DNA from: Parasalinivibrio latis
Lineage (GTDB): Bacteria > Pseudomonadota > Gammaproteobacteria > Enterobacterales > Vibrionaceae
Length of the DNA stretch: 64,000 nucleotides
Direction of reading: 5' to 3'
Assembly (NCBI RefSeq): GCF_036825535.1
Contig: NZ_CP098812.1
Span: forward strand, 186,001-250,000
How positions within the stretch are numbered: position 1 is the stretch's first letter; every line of letters starts with the position of its first letter. Under the pieces are notes generated by a model, which saw nothing but the letters and a program-made list of their open reading frames with translations, searched no databases and was not told the origin of the DNA. The position numbers were made by a program, and so were the translations under genes. Shown piece by piece: positions 8,457 through 16,034 of this stretch.

Positions 8457-9725
8457 ATGTCGGAAGAATTTCGCCAAAAGGCACTTGATTACCATGCCGG
8501 CCCGGTTCCGGGCAAAATATCTGTTGAACTGACCAAGCCTGCTGATACTGCAGAAGATCTGGCACTGGCCTACAGCCCTGGTGTGGCTGAGCCGGTCCGT
8601 GAGATCGCGCAGGATGCGGACAACGTGTACAAGTACACCGGCAAGGGCAACATGGTTGCGGTTATCTCCAACGGTACTGCAATTCTGGGTCTGGGCAACC
8701 TCGGACCAATGGCCTCAAAACCAGTGATGGAAGGCAAGGCGCTGCTGTTCAAGCGTTTCGCCGGACTGGATTCTATCGACATTGAAGTCAAGCACCGTAC
8801 CATCGAAGAGTTTGTCGACACCGTTGCCAACATCTCTGACACCTTTGGTGGTATCAACCTGGAAGATATCAAGGCACCGGATTGCTTTGAGATTGAAAAG
8901 CAGCTGATTGAACGCTGCCAGGTTCCTGTGTTCCACGATGACCAGCACGGTACAGCGATTGTAACGGCTGCAGGTATCCTGAATGCGGTAGAGCTGCAGG
9001 GCAAAGATATCCGTGAAGCCGTGATCGTCTGCCTGGGTGCAGGTGCGGCAGCGGTAGCCTGTATGGAAATGCTCATCAAGTGTGGTGCCCAGCGTGAGAA
9101 GATCTATATGCTGGACCGCAAGGGCGTGATCCACACCCGTCGTGATGACATCAACGAATATAAGCAACTGTTCGCCAACAACACTGATAAGCGTACGCTG
9201 GAAGACGTGATTGAAGGCGCAGATATCTTTGTTGGTGTATCTGGCCCAGATCTGCTGCCACCAGAAGCATTGAAGCTGATGGCTGACAACCCAATCGTGT
9301 TTGCCTGTTCAAACCCGGATCCTGAAATCAAGCCGGAGCTGGCACATGCCGTCCGTGACGATCTCATTATGGGTACCGGCCGTTCTGATTACCCTAACCA
9401 GGTTAACAACGTACTGTGCTTCCCGTTCATCTTCCGTGGTGCCCTGGACGTACGCGCCAGTGCCATCAATGATGAAATGAAGCTTGCAGCCGTTGAAGCC
9501 ATCCGCTCACTGGCGAAAGAGCCAGTACCGGCAGGTGTGCTCAAAGCTGCCGGTGTTGAGAAGCTGGAATTCAGCCGTGAGTATATTATTCCCAAGCCAC
9601 TCGACCCACGCCTGCTACCGCGTGTTGCCAAAGCTGTTGCCCAGGCTGCAATTGACTCAGGTGTAGCGCGCATCGAGATGCCGGAAAACTACATGGCAGA
9701 TAAAGAAGCGGCGCTTGAAGCGTAA
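8457..9725 (+). CDS. Malic enzyme (oxaloacetate-decarboxylating), short form
   Basis: 422 residues. The enzyme decarboxylates malate to pyruvate with NAD(P) reduction. It has the bacterial malic-enzyme N-terminal domain (AYSPGVAEPVREI, GLGNLGPMASKPVMEGKA, DDQHGTAIVTAAG) and a Rossmann NAD-binding domain (CLGAGAAAVACMEML, FVGVSGPDLL, ACSNPDPEI). It lacks the phosphotransacetylase-like C-terminal domain that makes E. coli MaeB about 760 residues. Vibrio has the same short gene beside rpmE. Cofactor preference cannot be read safely from sequence. A bidirectional terminator follows. Confidence 0.92.
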   Translation: MSEEFRQKALDYHAGPVPGKISVELTKPADTAEDLALAYSPGVAEPVREIAQDADNVYKYTGKGNMVAVISNGTAILGLGNLGPMASKPVMEGKALLFKRFAGLDSIDIEVKHRTIEEFVDTVANISDTFGGINLEDIKAPDCFEIEKQLIERCQVPVFHDDQHGTAIVTAAGILNAVELQGKDIREAVIVCLGAGAAAVACMEMLIKCGAQREKIYMLDRKGVIHTRRDDINEYKQLFANNTDKRTLEDVIEGADIFVGVSGPDLLPPEALKLMADNPIVFACSNPDPEIKPELAHAVRDDLIMGTGRSDYPNQVNNVLCFPFIFRGALDVRASAINDEMKLAAVEAIRSLAKEPVPAGVLKAAGVEKLEFSREYIIPKPLDPRLLPRVAKAVAQAAIDSGVARIEMPENYMADKEAALEA

Positions 9726-9746
9726 AAGCTTCTGTACTGCGGAAAT

Positions 9747-9778
9747 AAAAAATGCCAGTTATCAAACTGGCATTTTTT
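9747..9778. terminator. Bidirectional terminator between malic enzyme gene and metJ
   Basis: AAAAAATGCCAGTT / AACTGGCATTTTTT with a 4-nt loop; T-runs on both strands serve the two convergent genes. Confidence 0.92.
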
Positions 9779-9834
9779 CTGTGTGCTGACAAAAACGTTG
9801 CCAGCGCAGGGGATAATTACCCTGAAAGCCGGGC

Positions 9835-10152
9835 TCAGCTGTCGAAATCTTCGTATTCGATGCCCAGTGATTCCATGATGCGCTTGGCCTCGTCCGGGAT
9901 ATCATCCGGATGGTCCTTGCGGATGTCTTCATCCGTTGGCAGCGGTTGGCCGGTATACGCATGCAGGAAGGCTTCGCACAGCAGTTCGCTGTTGGTTGCG
10001 TGACGGAGATTGTTTACCTGACGGCGAGTGCGTTCGTCGGTCAAAATCTTCAGCACTTTAAGTGGAATGGAGACGGTAATTTTCTTGACCTGCTCTTTCT
10101 TTTTACCGTGCTCGGCATACGGGCTAATATATTCGCCATTCCATTCTGCCAT
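9835..10152 (-). CDS. metJ: Methionine repressor MetJ
   Basis: 105 residues, the standard MetJ length. The ribbon-helix-helix core KKITVSIPLKVLKILTDERTRRQVNNLRHATNSELLCEAF (split by strand and helices) is clear. The dimer uses S-adenosylmethionine as corepressor and binds tandem 8-bp met boxes. It is divergent from metB, and the shared spacer holds four boxes, so it likely represses both itself and metBL. A good ribosome site AGAAGG precedes the ATG. Confidence 0.98.
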   Translation of the reverse strand: MAEWNGEYISPYAEHGKKKEQVKKITVSIPLKVLKILTDERTRRQVNNLRHATNSELLCEAFLHAYTGQPLPTDEDIRKDHPDDIPDEAKRIMESLGIEYEDFDS

Positions 10153-10225
10153 GATTCACCTTCTGCAGTGTGGGGGAATTGGAAACCAAAAACAGCATTC
10201 TAGCGTTATCGACTGCCACATGCAA

Positions 10226-10257
10226 AGACATATAGACGTCTGGATGTGTTGACGTCT
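10226..10257. promoter_or_regulatory. Four tandem MetJ operator boxes between metJ and metB
   Basis: Consecutive 8-mers AGACATAT, AGACGTCT, GGATGTGT and TGACGTCT, in register with the consensus AGACGTCT; the second is a perfect match. Confidence 0.92.
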
Positions 10258-10318
10258 TTGTGTTGAGCGGGTAAGGTTGGATCTCGCACCCTGTCACCCA
10301 ATCAAGGAAGGAATAACT

Positions 10319-11482
10319 ATGAGTGACAAAAAGCCCGCGACCATTGCTGTCCGCCAGGGTATCTCCTCGGACTCCCAGTATCATGCTGTGGTTCCCCCTA
10401 TTTACCTCTCGACCAATTACCGGTTCCCGGAGTTTGGTGAGGTTCCCCAGTATGACTATGCCCGCGGTGGCAACCCGACCCGCAGCCATCTTGAAAGGGC
10501 TCTGGCGGATCTGGAAGGCGGGGCCGGTGCAGTCGTTACCAGTTGTGGCATGTCTGCCATCAACCTTTTGGTTTCCCTTTTTTCTTCAGATGACCTGATA
10601 GTCGCTCCCCATGACTGCTATGGCGGAACCTACCGTCTGCTGGATTCCCGGGCAAAAAAAGGTGCATTCAAGGTTAGTTTTATCGACCAGACCAATCCGG
10701 ATGCACTAGATGAGGCATTGGCGAAAAAGCCAAAGCTGCTTTTGATTGAGACGCCGTCCAACCCGCTTCTGCGTGTCGTTGATGTTGTTGAGCTCAGTAA
10801 AAAAGCCCACGCAGTGGGTGCGCTGGTGGCTGTCGACAACACCTTCCTCTCCCCGGTTTTGCAGCAGCCCATCTCCCTGGGCGCAGACTTCGTTGTTCAC
10901 TCCACCACCAAATTCATCAACGGGCACTCGGATGTGGTCGGCGGTGTTATTGTGGCGGCGGATGCTGAAAAAGCGGAAGAACTGGCATGGTGGGGGAACT
11001 GTATTGGCGCAACCGGCGGTGCGTTTGACAGCTATATGGTGCTTCGCGGTATTAGGACCCTTGGTGTGCGTATGCGCCAGCACGAAGAAAATGCTGCTGC
11101 GGTACTTGCTTACCTGCAAGATGAAGAACTTGTTGGTACTATTTACCATCCAAGTCTGCCAAGTCATCCCGGTCATGAGATTGCCAAGCGGCAACAGGCC
11201 GGATTTGGCGGAATGGTCAGCTTTGAGCTTAACGGTGATGAAGCTGAACTGAAATGCTTCCTCCAGTCTCTGGAGCTGTTTGCCCTTGCCGAGTCCCTCG
11301 GCGGTGTGGAAAGCCTGGTAGCCCATCCCGGTTCCATGACCCACAGGGCAATGTCGGATGAAGCCCAGGCGGAAGCGGGCCTGGCTCCGACACTCCTGCG
11401 GTTGTCCGTAGGGTTGGAAGATGCGGCCGACCTGGTGGCCGACTTGAAACAAGCCTTTGATAAAGTAAGAGAGACGAAGTAA
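10319..11482 (+). CDS. metB: Cystathionine gamma-synthase
   Basis: 387 residues from ATG 10319, chosen because AAGGAAGG stands 7-8 nt upstream and the N-terminus MSDKKPATIAVRQGI aligns with the family; a longer frame adds 14 unrelated residues. This PLP enzyme condenses O-succinylhomoserine with cysteine to cystathionine. The PLP lysine is Lys198 in HSTTKFINGHSDVVGG, and YDYARGGNPTR holds the neighbouring-subunit phosphate contacts. It is directly followed by metL without a spacer, giving a metBL operon under MetJ. Confidence 0.97.
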   Translation: MSDKKPATIAVRQGISSDSQYHAVVPPIYLSTNYRFPEFGEVPQYDYARGGNPTRSHLERALADLEGGAGAVVTSCGMSAINLLVSLFSSDDLIVAPHDCYGGTYRLLDSRAKKGAFKVSFIDQTNPDALDEALAKKPKLLLIETPSNPLLRVVDVVELSKKAHAVGALVAVDNTFLSPVLQQPISLGADFVVHSTTKFINGHSDVVGGVIVAADAEKAEELAWWGNCIGATGGAFDSYMVLRGIRTLGVRMRQHEENAAAVLAYLQDEELVGTIYHPSLPSHPGHEIAKRQQAGFGGMVSFELNGDEAELKCFLQSLELFALAESLGGVESLVAHPGSMTHRAMSDEAQAEAGLAPTLLRLSVGLEDAADLVADLKQAFDKVRETK

Positions 11483-13924
11483 ATGTCCACCGTCCAGCTT
11501 GTGTCTCCTGAGCCGGCAGACCGCCGCCAGCTACACAAATTTGGCGGCAGCAGCCTGGCTGACCCGGATTGCTACCGCCGCGTTACCGAGATCCTCCGGG
11601 AATACTCGGGAGCGCAGGATCTTATTGTGGTCTCCGCCGCCGGCAAGACTACCAACCGCCTTATCGAATGGATCGAGCTACTGGACCGGGACGGACGTCT
11701 GGCCCACGACGCCCTTATGTCATTGCGCCAGTACCAGCAGGAACTGATAGAAAGCCTGCTCGGTGATGAATCCCGCGGCCAGCTGGTGGATATCCTGTTT
11801 TCCGAATTCGCTGCATTGGCTGAAATTGGTGACAAACCGATAGACGAAGCGACCCGAGCCTATATCCTCGGTCACGGAGAGCAGTGGTCAGCCCGTTTAC
11901 TGGCGGCCTTGCTGACAGAGCTGGATATGCCGGCGAGCAACCTCGACTCCCGTACCTTCCTGCGGGCCGAGCGTGCCGCCCAGCCGGAAGTCGACCGTTC
12001 CCGCTCCTGGCCTCTTTTGCAGACCCAGCTTGCCCAGCATGGCAAGAACCGGGTAGTGATTACCGGTTTTATGGCGCAGAACGTGGACGGTGAAACCGTG
12101 CTGCTGGGCCGGAATGGGTCAGACTATTCTGCAACGGTAATTGGCGCATTGGCTGATGTTGCCAGAGTAACTATCTGGAGTGATGTGGCCGGTGTATACA
12201 GTGCCGACCCGCGCAAAGTGGAAGATGCCTGCCTGCTGCCATTGCTCCGCCTCGATGAAGCGGCAGAGCTTGCCCGCCTGGCTGCCCCGGTTTTGCACAG
12301 CCGAACCCTGCAGCCGGTGGCGCACAGTGTTATCGACCTGGCGCTTCGCAGCAGCTACCAGCCGGACTCAGGCTCAACCCGTATTGAGCGGGTGCTGGCT
12401 TCAGGACGAGGTGCCAAGATTGTCACATCCCATGAAGAAATTTGCCTGATTGAACTCGAACTGCCACGCGGGCACGACTTTGAAACTGCCCGTACGGATA
12501 TCGAACGCCTGCTGACGCGGCTGCAATTGCAGCCACTTGCCATGACGGTAGAGAAAGACCCGAACTGTGTGCATCTCGCTTACACCGCTGAAGTGGTAAA
12601 CAGCGTACTGGAACGCCTCCAGGATGCGGGAGTCGCAGCGGAAATCCGCCTGCGTGAAGACTTCGTCATGATTGCCGTGGTCGGTGCCGGGGTCAGCAAC
12701 AACCCGGTGCACAGCCACGGTTTCCACCAACAGTTGCGTGGCCAGCCGGTGGAATTTATCGCTGAATCTGCCAATGGCCTCAGCCTGGTTGCCGTGGTAC
12801 GCCGCATTGAAACCGGCCCACTGGTGGCTGCTATCCACTGCGCGCTTTTCCAGGCCCAGCGCCGTATAGGTGTGGCACTGATGGGAAAGGGCAGTATCGG
12901 GAGCCGCTGGCTCTCGCTGTTTGCTGAACAAAAAGATGCGCTGGAAAAGCGCCATGGCATGAGTTTCTCTCTGCTGTGTGTCGCTGACAGCCAGCGCGCC
13001 TGGGTTGACCTTAAAGGCATCAACCCTGCAGAGGTGGATGCAGCGTTTGATGATACGGCTACCCCCCTGTCCGGTATCGAGCTTTTCCGGATGCTCAGTG
13101 AACATGACTACGACGACCTTGTGGTGCTGGATGTGACCGCAAGCAGAGAGTTGGCGGGGATGTACCCGGATCTGGCCGAAATGGGTTTCCACCTTATCTC
13201 TGCCAACAAGGTGGCTGGTTCTGCACCTGAGAAAGCTTACAACCTGGTTAAGGATGCCTTTGCCAAAACCGGACGCCACTGGCTTTACAATGCCACGGTA
13301 GGTGCGGGGCTTCCGATTAACCACACTGTCCGTGACCTTCGGGAAAGCGGGGACCAGATTATGGCGATATCCGGAATTTTCTCCGGCACGCTTTCCTGGC
13401 TGTTCCAGCAGTATGACGGCAGTTTCCCGTTCAGCCAGTTGCTGGAGCAGGCCTGGCAGCAGGGCCTGACAGAGCCGGATCCTCGAGAGGATCTCAATGG
13501 CCGTGATGTAGCGAGGAAGCTGGTTATCCTGGCTCGTGAATCTGGGCTGGAGGTTGACCCTGACAGGGTAAAAGTGGAATCCCTTGTACCGGAAGCACTT
13601 GCCGACCTGAATGTTGAGCAGTTCTTTGACCAATGCCATCAGCTTGATGATATCTTGCGCGAAAGGGTAGAAGACGCACATAAGGAGCAAAAAGTGCTCC
13701 GTTATGTAGCACGCCTGACGAAAGAAGGTGTGGCCCGGGTAGGTATGGAGGCACTGCCGGACAGCCACCCCTTTGCCAACCTGCTGCCCTGTGACACCGT
13801 GTTCGCTGTTGAAAGCCGTTGGTACCGGGAAAACCCGCTGGTTATCCAGGGGCCGGGAGCCGGCCGGGACGTAACGGCAGGCGCATTGCTTTCCGATTTG
13901 AACCGTATCGCAACCCTTCTATAA
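11483..13924 (+). CDS. metL: Bifunctional aspartokinase II / homoserine dehydrogenase II
   Basis: 813 residues, as in E. coli MetL (810). The N-terminal aspartokinase (KFGGSSLADPDCYRRV near 18-33, GRNGSDYSAT near 213) phosphorylates aspartate. A central ACT-like linker follows. The C-terminal homoserine dehydrogenase (GKGSIGSRWLSLFAEQ near 470, NATVGAGLPINHTVRDL) makes homoserine. The ATG abuts the metB stop codon, indicating translational coupling. The length, the absence of thrB after it and the met context favour MetL over ThrA. Confidence 0.96.
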   Translation: MSTVQLVSPEPADRRQLHKFGGSSLADPDCYRRVTEILREYSGAQDLIVVSAAGKTTNRLIEWIELLDRDGRLAHDALMSLRQYQQELIESLLGDESRGQLVDILFSEFAALAEIGDKPIDEATRAYILGHGEQWSARLLAALLTELDMPASNLDSRTFLRAERAAQPEVDRSRSWPLLQTQLAQHGKNRVVITGFMAQNVDGETVLLGRNGSDYSATVIGALADVARVTIWSDVAGVYSADPRKVEDACLLPLLRLDEAAELARLAAPVLHSRTLQPVAHSVIDLALRSSYQPDSGSTRIERVLASGRGAKIVTSHEEICLIELELPRGHDFETARTDIERLLTRLQLQPLAMTVEKDPNCVHLAYTAEVVNSVLERLQDAGVAAEIRLREDFVMIAVVGAGVSNNPVHSHGFHQQLRGQPVEFIAESANGLSLVAVVRRIETGPLVAAIHCALFQAQRRIGVALMGKGSIGSRWLSLFAEQKDALEKRHGMSFSLLCVADSQRAWVDLKGINPAEVDAAFDDTATPLSGIELFRMLSEHDYDDLVVLDVTASRELAGMYPDLAEMGFHLISANKVAGSAPEKAYNLVKDAFAKTGRHWLYNATVGAGLPINHTVRDLRESGDQIMAISGIFSGTLSWLFQQYDGSFPFSQLLEQAWQQGLTEPDPREDLNGRDVARKLVILARESGLEVDPDRVKVESLVPEALADLNVEQFFDQCHQLDDILRERVEDAHKEQKVLRYVARLTKEGVARVGMEALPDSHPFANLLPCDTVFAVESRWYRENPLVIQGPGAGRDVTAGALLSDLNRIATLL

Positions 13925-13958
13925 ACCGGGGTGCCCGGTAACATTCCCTTATAGAATC

Positions 13959-13984
13959 AAGCGGTGCACAGGCACCGCTTTCTG
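13959..13984 (+). terminator. Probable terminator of metBL
   Basis: AAGCGGTGC / GCACCGCTT with a 4-nt loop followed by a short T-rich tail (TCTGT), about 35 bp after the metL stop. Confidence 0.7.
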
Positions 13985-14081
13985 TATCACGACAGTTTCC
14001 ATCATGAAGCCAACTCAATATCAACTTGAATAAAATTCATAAACACTCTGTTGACATTAATTTGGATACAATTCATTCTTT

Positions 14082-14105
14082 AGACATATGGACGTCTAAA
14101 CGTAT
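14082..14105 (+). promoter_or_regulatory. Tandem MetJ boxes upstream of metF
   Basis: AGACATAT, GGACGTCT and AAACGTAT in direct 8-bp succession, about 90 bp before metF. A TTGACA hexamer at 14051-14056 may be the -35 of the controlled promoter. Confidence 0.85.
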
Positions 14106-14194
14106 AAAGCGGACGAACAATATTATTAAGGCCTGAGTAGCCTTTCTTTGATGAGTGCGGCTTTTACCGCAAAAGGATGTGAGGTAGGGACACC

Positions 14195-15082
14195 ATGGGA
14201 TATTCATACGCCAGCCAACTTGACGCTCTGAACCGAAGTGTAGCGGATCTCGATGACCGCATTAATGTCTCCTTTGAGTTTTTCCCTCCCCGTACCGAAG
14301 AAATGGAACAGACACTGTGGAACTCGGTACACCGCCTCAAGACCCTGAAACCCAAATTTGTTTCAGTAACCTATGGTGCCAACTCTGGTGAGCGGGACCG
14401 TACCCATGTCATCGTCAAAAACATTAAAGAGCAAACCGGTATTGAAGCTGCCCCGCACCTGACCTGTGTGGATGCGACGGAAGAAGAGTTGAGAGGTATT
14501 GCCCGGGATTACTGGGGAAGTGGTATCCGCCACATTGTTGCCCTGCGCGGCGACCTGCCGGATCCGTCACGCAAGCCTGATATGTATGCGGTTGACCTGG
14601 TCCGCCTGTTGAAAGATGAAGCTGATTTCGATATCTCTGTGGCGGCTTACCCGGAAGTTCACCCGGAGGCCAAAAGCGCCCAGGCTGACCTCCTGAACCT
14701 TAAAGCCAAGGTGGAGGCCGGTGCCAGCCGGGCGATTACCCAGTTCTTCTTTGATGTGGAAAGCTACCTGAGATTCCGGGACCGCTGTGTGGCTGCGGGG
14801 ATTGATGTGGAAATTGTGCCGGGGATCCTGCCGGTTTCCAATTTCAAGCAGGCTGTGAAATTTGCCAAGATGACCAATGTGAAAATTCCGGGGTGGATGC
14901 ACAAGCAGTTTGAAGGGCTGGATAACGATCCGGTTACCCGCCAGATGGTTGGTGCCAGTATCGCAATCGATATGGCGCGGGTTCTGAGCCGTGAAGGTGT
15001 GACTGATTTTCACTTCTACACACTTAACCGTGCAGAGCATACCTATGCGCTGTGCCACACGCTGGGTGTCCGTCCGGAGTAA
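14195..15082 (+). CDS. metF: 5,10-methylenetetrahydrofolate reductase
   Basis: 295 residues. A FAD/NADH TIM-barrel enzyme that makes 5-methyl-THF for methionine synthesis. The family motifs INVSFEFFPPRTEEMEQ, VSVTYGANSGERDRT, HLTCVDATEEEL, ISVAAYPEVHPEAKSAQ and ITQFFFDVESYLRFRDR are intact. The start follows a GAGGTAGGG ribosome site. It has its own MetJ-controlled promoter, separate from metBL. The leader between operator and ATG can form two weak hairpins (near 14128-14144 and 14156-14171) of unknown meaning. Confidence 0.97.
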   Translation: MGYSYASQLDALNRSVADLDDRINVSFEFFPPRTEEMEQTLWNSVHRLKTLKPKFVSVTYGANSGERDRTHVIVKNIKEQTGIEAAPHLTCVDATEEELRGIARDYWGSGIRHIVALRGDLPDPSRKPDMYAVDLVRLLKDEADFDISVAAYPEVHPEAKSAQADLLNLKAKVEAGASRAITQFFFDVESYLRFRDRCVAAGIDVEIVPGILPVSNFKQAVKFAKMTNVKIPGWMHKQFEGLDNDPVTRQMVGASIAIDMARVLSREGVTDFHFYTLNRAEHTYALCHTLGVRPE

Positions 15083-15112
15083 CGAGCCGGTTTTCATCCT
15101 GCCAATATGACG

Positions 15113-15138
15113 AAAGGCCGCGAAAAGCGGCCTTTATC
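15113..15138. terminator. Terminator between convergent metF and aphA
   Basis: AAAGGCCGC / GCGGCCTTT with a GAAAA loop; it lies between two convergent stops and can act on either strand, though the T-tails are short. Confidence 0.75.
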
Positions 15139-15159
15139 GTTAGCGTTTAACCGTCCTTG

Positions 15160-15726
15160 TTAAACTGCTTCGCTCAGAAAGCGTTCAGCATTAATGCTGT
15201 TCAATTCTCCCAGCGCTTCTTCAGCCCAGTTCAACCAAGCTTGTTGTTGGTAGATACCGCGACGAAGGGTGAGTCGTTCAAGACGGGAACGGGTATCGAG
15301 CTGAGCCGGGTTCGCATAAAGGCGAAGCTCAATCTCTTCATACTGCGACAGCGCATTACGGCTCTCAGCAATAAGGCTTTCGAGGTGGGAAACCATTGCA
15401 TCTGACTTACAGACACTGCATGCGACCAGTTTAGCTGAGAACTCATCCCGGAATACAGGTTGAGACAGCGACTGTTTAAACCAATCGTTCAGTAATTCAT
15501 GTCCGCGGTCGGTGATACTGTAAACCTTACGGTCCGGTTTACCTTGTTGGGGTACGATGTGGCATTCAACAGCACCTTGTTCAAGCAGCTTGTTCAGCTC
15601 CCGGTAGACCTGCTGGTGGCTGGCCTTCCAGAAGTAACCAATACTGTTCGAAAACTCCTTGGTAATATCATAGCCGGTAACATCGCGTGTACTCAGCACT
15701 GTGAGTATGATATGTGGTAGTGACAT
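15160..15726 (-). CDS. aphA: AphA-type PadR-family transcriptional regulator (quorum sensing)
   Basis: 188 residues, opening MSLPHIILTVLSTRDVTGYD and GYFWKASHQQVYRELNKL, as in V. cholerae AphA. An N-terminal PadR winged helix is followed by a C-terminal antiparallel coiled-coil dimer region (EFSAKLVACSV, YANPAQLD, RLERLTLRRG). AphA is the low-cell-density master regulator in vibrios and activates virulence and biofilm genes. Its place beside ppc is the same as in V. cholerae. Two TTATCAAT motifs upstream suggest control by a LuxR/HapR-like protein. Regulation in this strain is inferred. Confidence 0.92.
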   Translation of the reverse strand: MSLPHIILTVLSTRDVTGYDITKEFSNSIGYFWKASHQQVYRELNKLLEQGAVECHIVPQQGKPDRKVYSITDRGHELLNDWFKQSLSQPVFRDEFSAKLVACSVCKSDAMVSHLESLIAESRNALSQYEEIELRLYANPAQLDTRSRLERLTLRRGIYQQQAWLNWAEEALGELNSINAERFLSEAV

Positions 15727-15904
15727 CTCTTCTATCCGCTTTACTTATATTAAAAAAACAAGCAACCCGGCAGGATGAATTGGCTCTTTGGCCTGATTGT
15801 TTTTTCCTGACGCCAAGTTACTACTGCGTCGACTTTCGTCGCTTCTTATGGCGTATAACTTTCCCTAGTCACTGACTGAAGAAAATTCTAAACAGTCATT
15901 CCTA

Positions 15905-15956
15905 TTATCAATCTTTATTGTGTTATACCACTCTCATACTAATGAATTTATCAATA
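15905..15956. promoter_or_regulatory. Candidate LuxR/HapR-type binding sites upstream of aphA
   Basis: TTATCAAT occurs at 15905-15912 and again at 15948-15955, 43 bp apart. The second is embedded in TAATGAATTTATCAATA, close to one half of the LuxR consensus TTATTGATAAATTTATCAATAA. They lie 180-230 bp upstream of the aphA start. Confidence 0.5.
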
Positions 15957-15974
15957 CCTAGACAATAACTGGGT

Positions 15975-16014
15975 AAAAAAAAACCAGAGGTCAATCAACA
16001 TCGACCTCTGGTTT
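15975..16014 (-). terminator. Rho-independent terminator of ppc
   Basis: AAACCAGAGGTC / GACCTCTGGTTT with a 10-nt loop; on the minus strand the second arm runs into nine T. Confidence 0.9.
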
Positions 16015-16034
16015 CTTACAAATGAGACAGATTT

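Noticed and set aside
12401..13768. 455-codon open frame antisense to metL
   Set aside because: metL is complete and conserved in the other strand; the antisense frame has no family resemblance and is explained by codon bias.
14027..14075. Two ARG-box-like sequences (TGAATAAAATTCA and TGGATACAATTCA) upstream of metF
   Set aside because: Each is one base short of the ArgR core and they are 36 bp apart instead of 3, so ArgR binding is unlikely; MetJ boxes explain control.
14155..14232. 25-codon ORF starting in the metF leader and overlapping metF
   Set aside because: No amino-acid bias or good ribosome site; likely chance.
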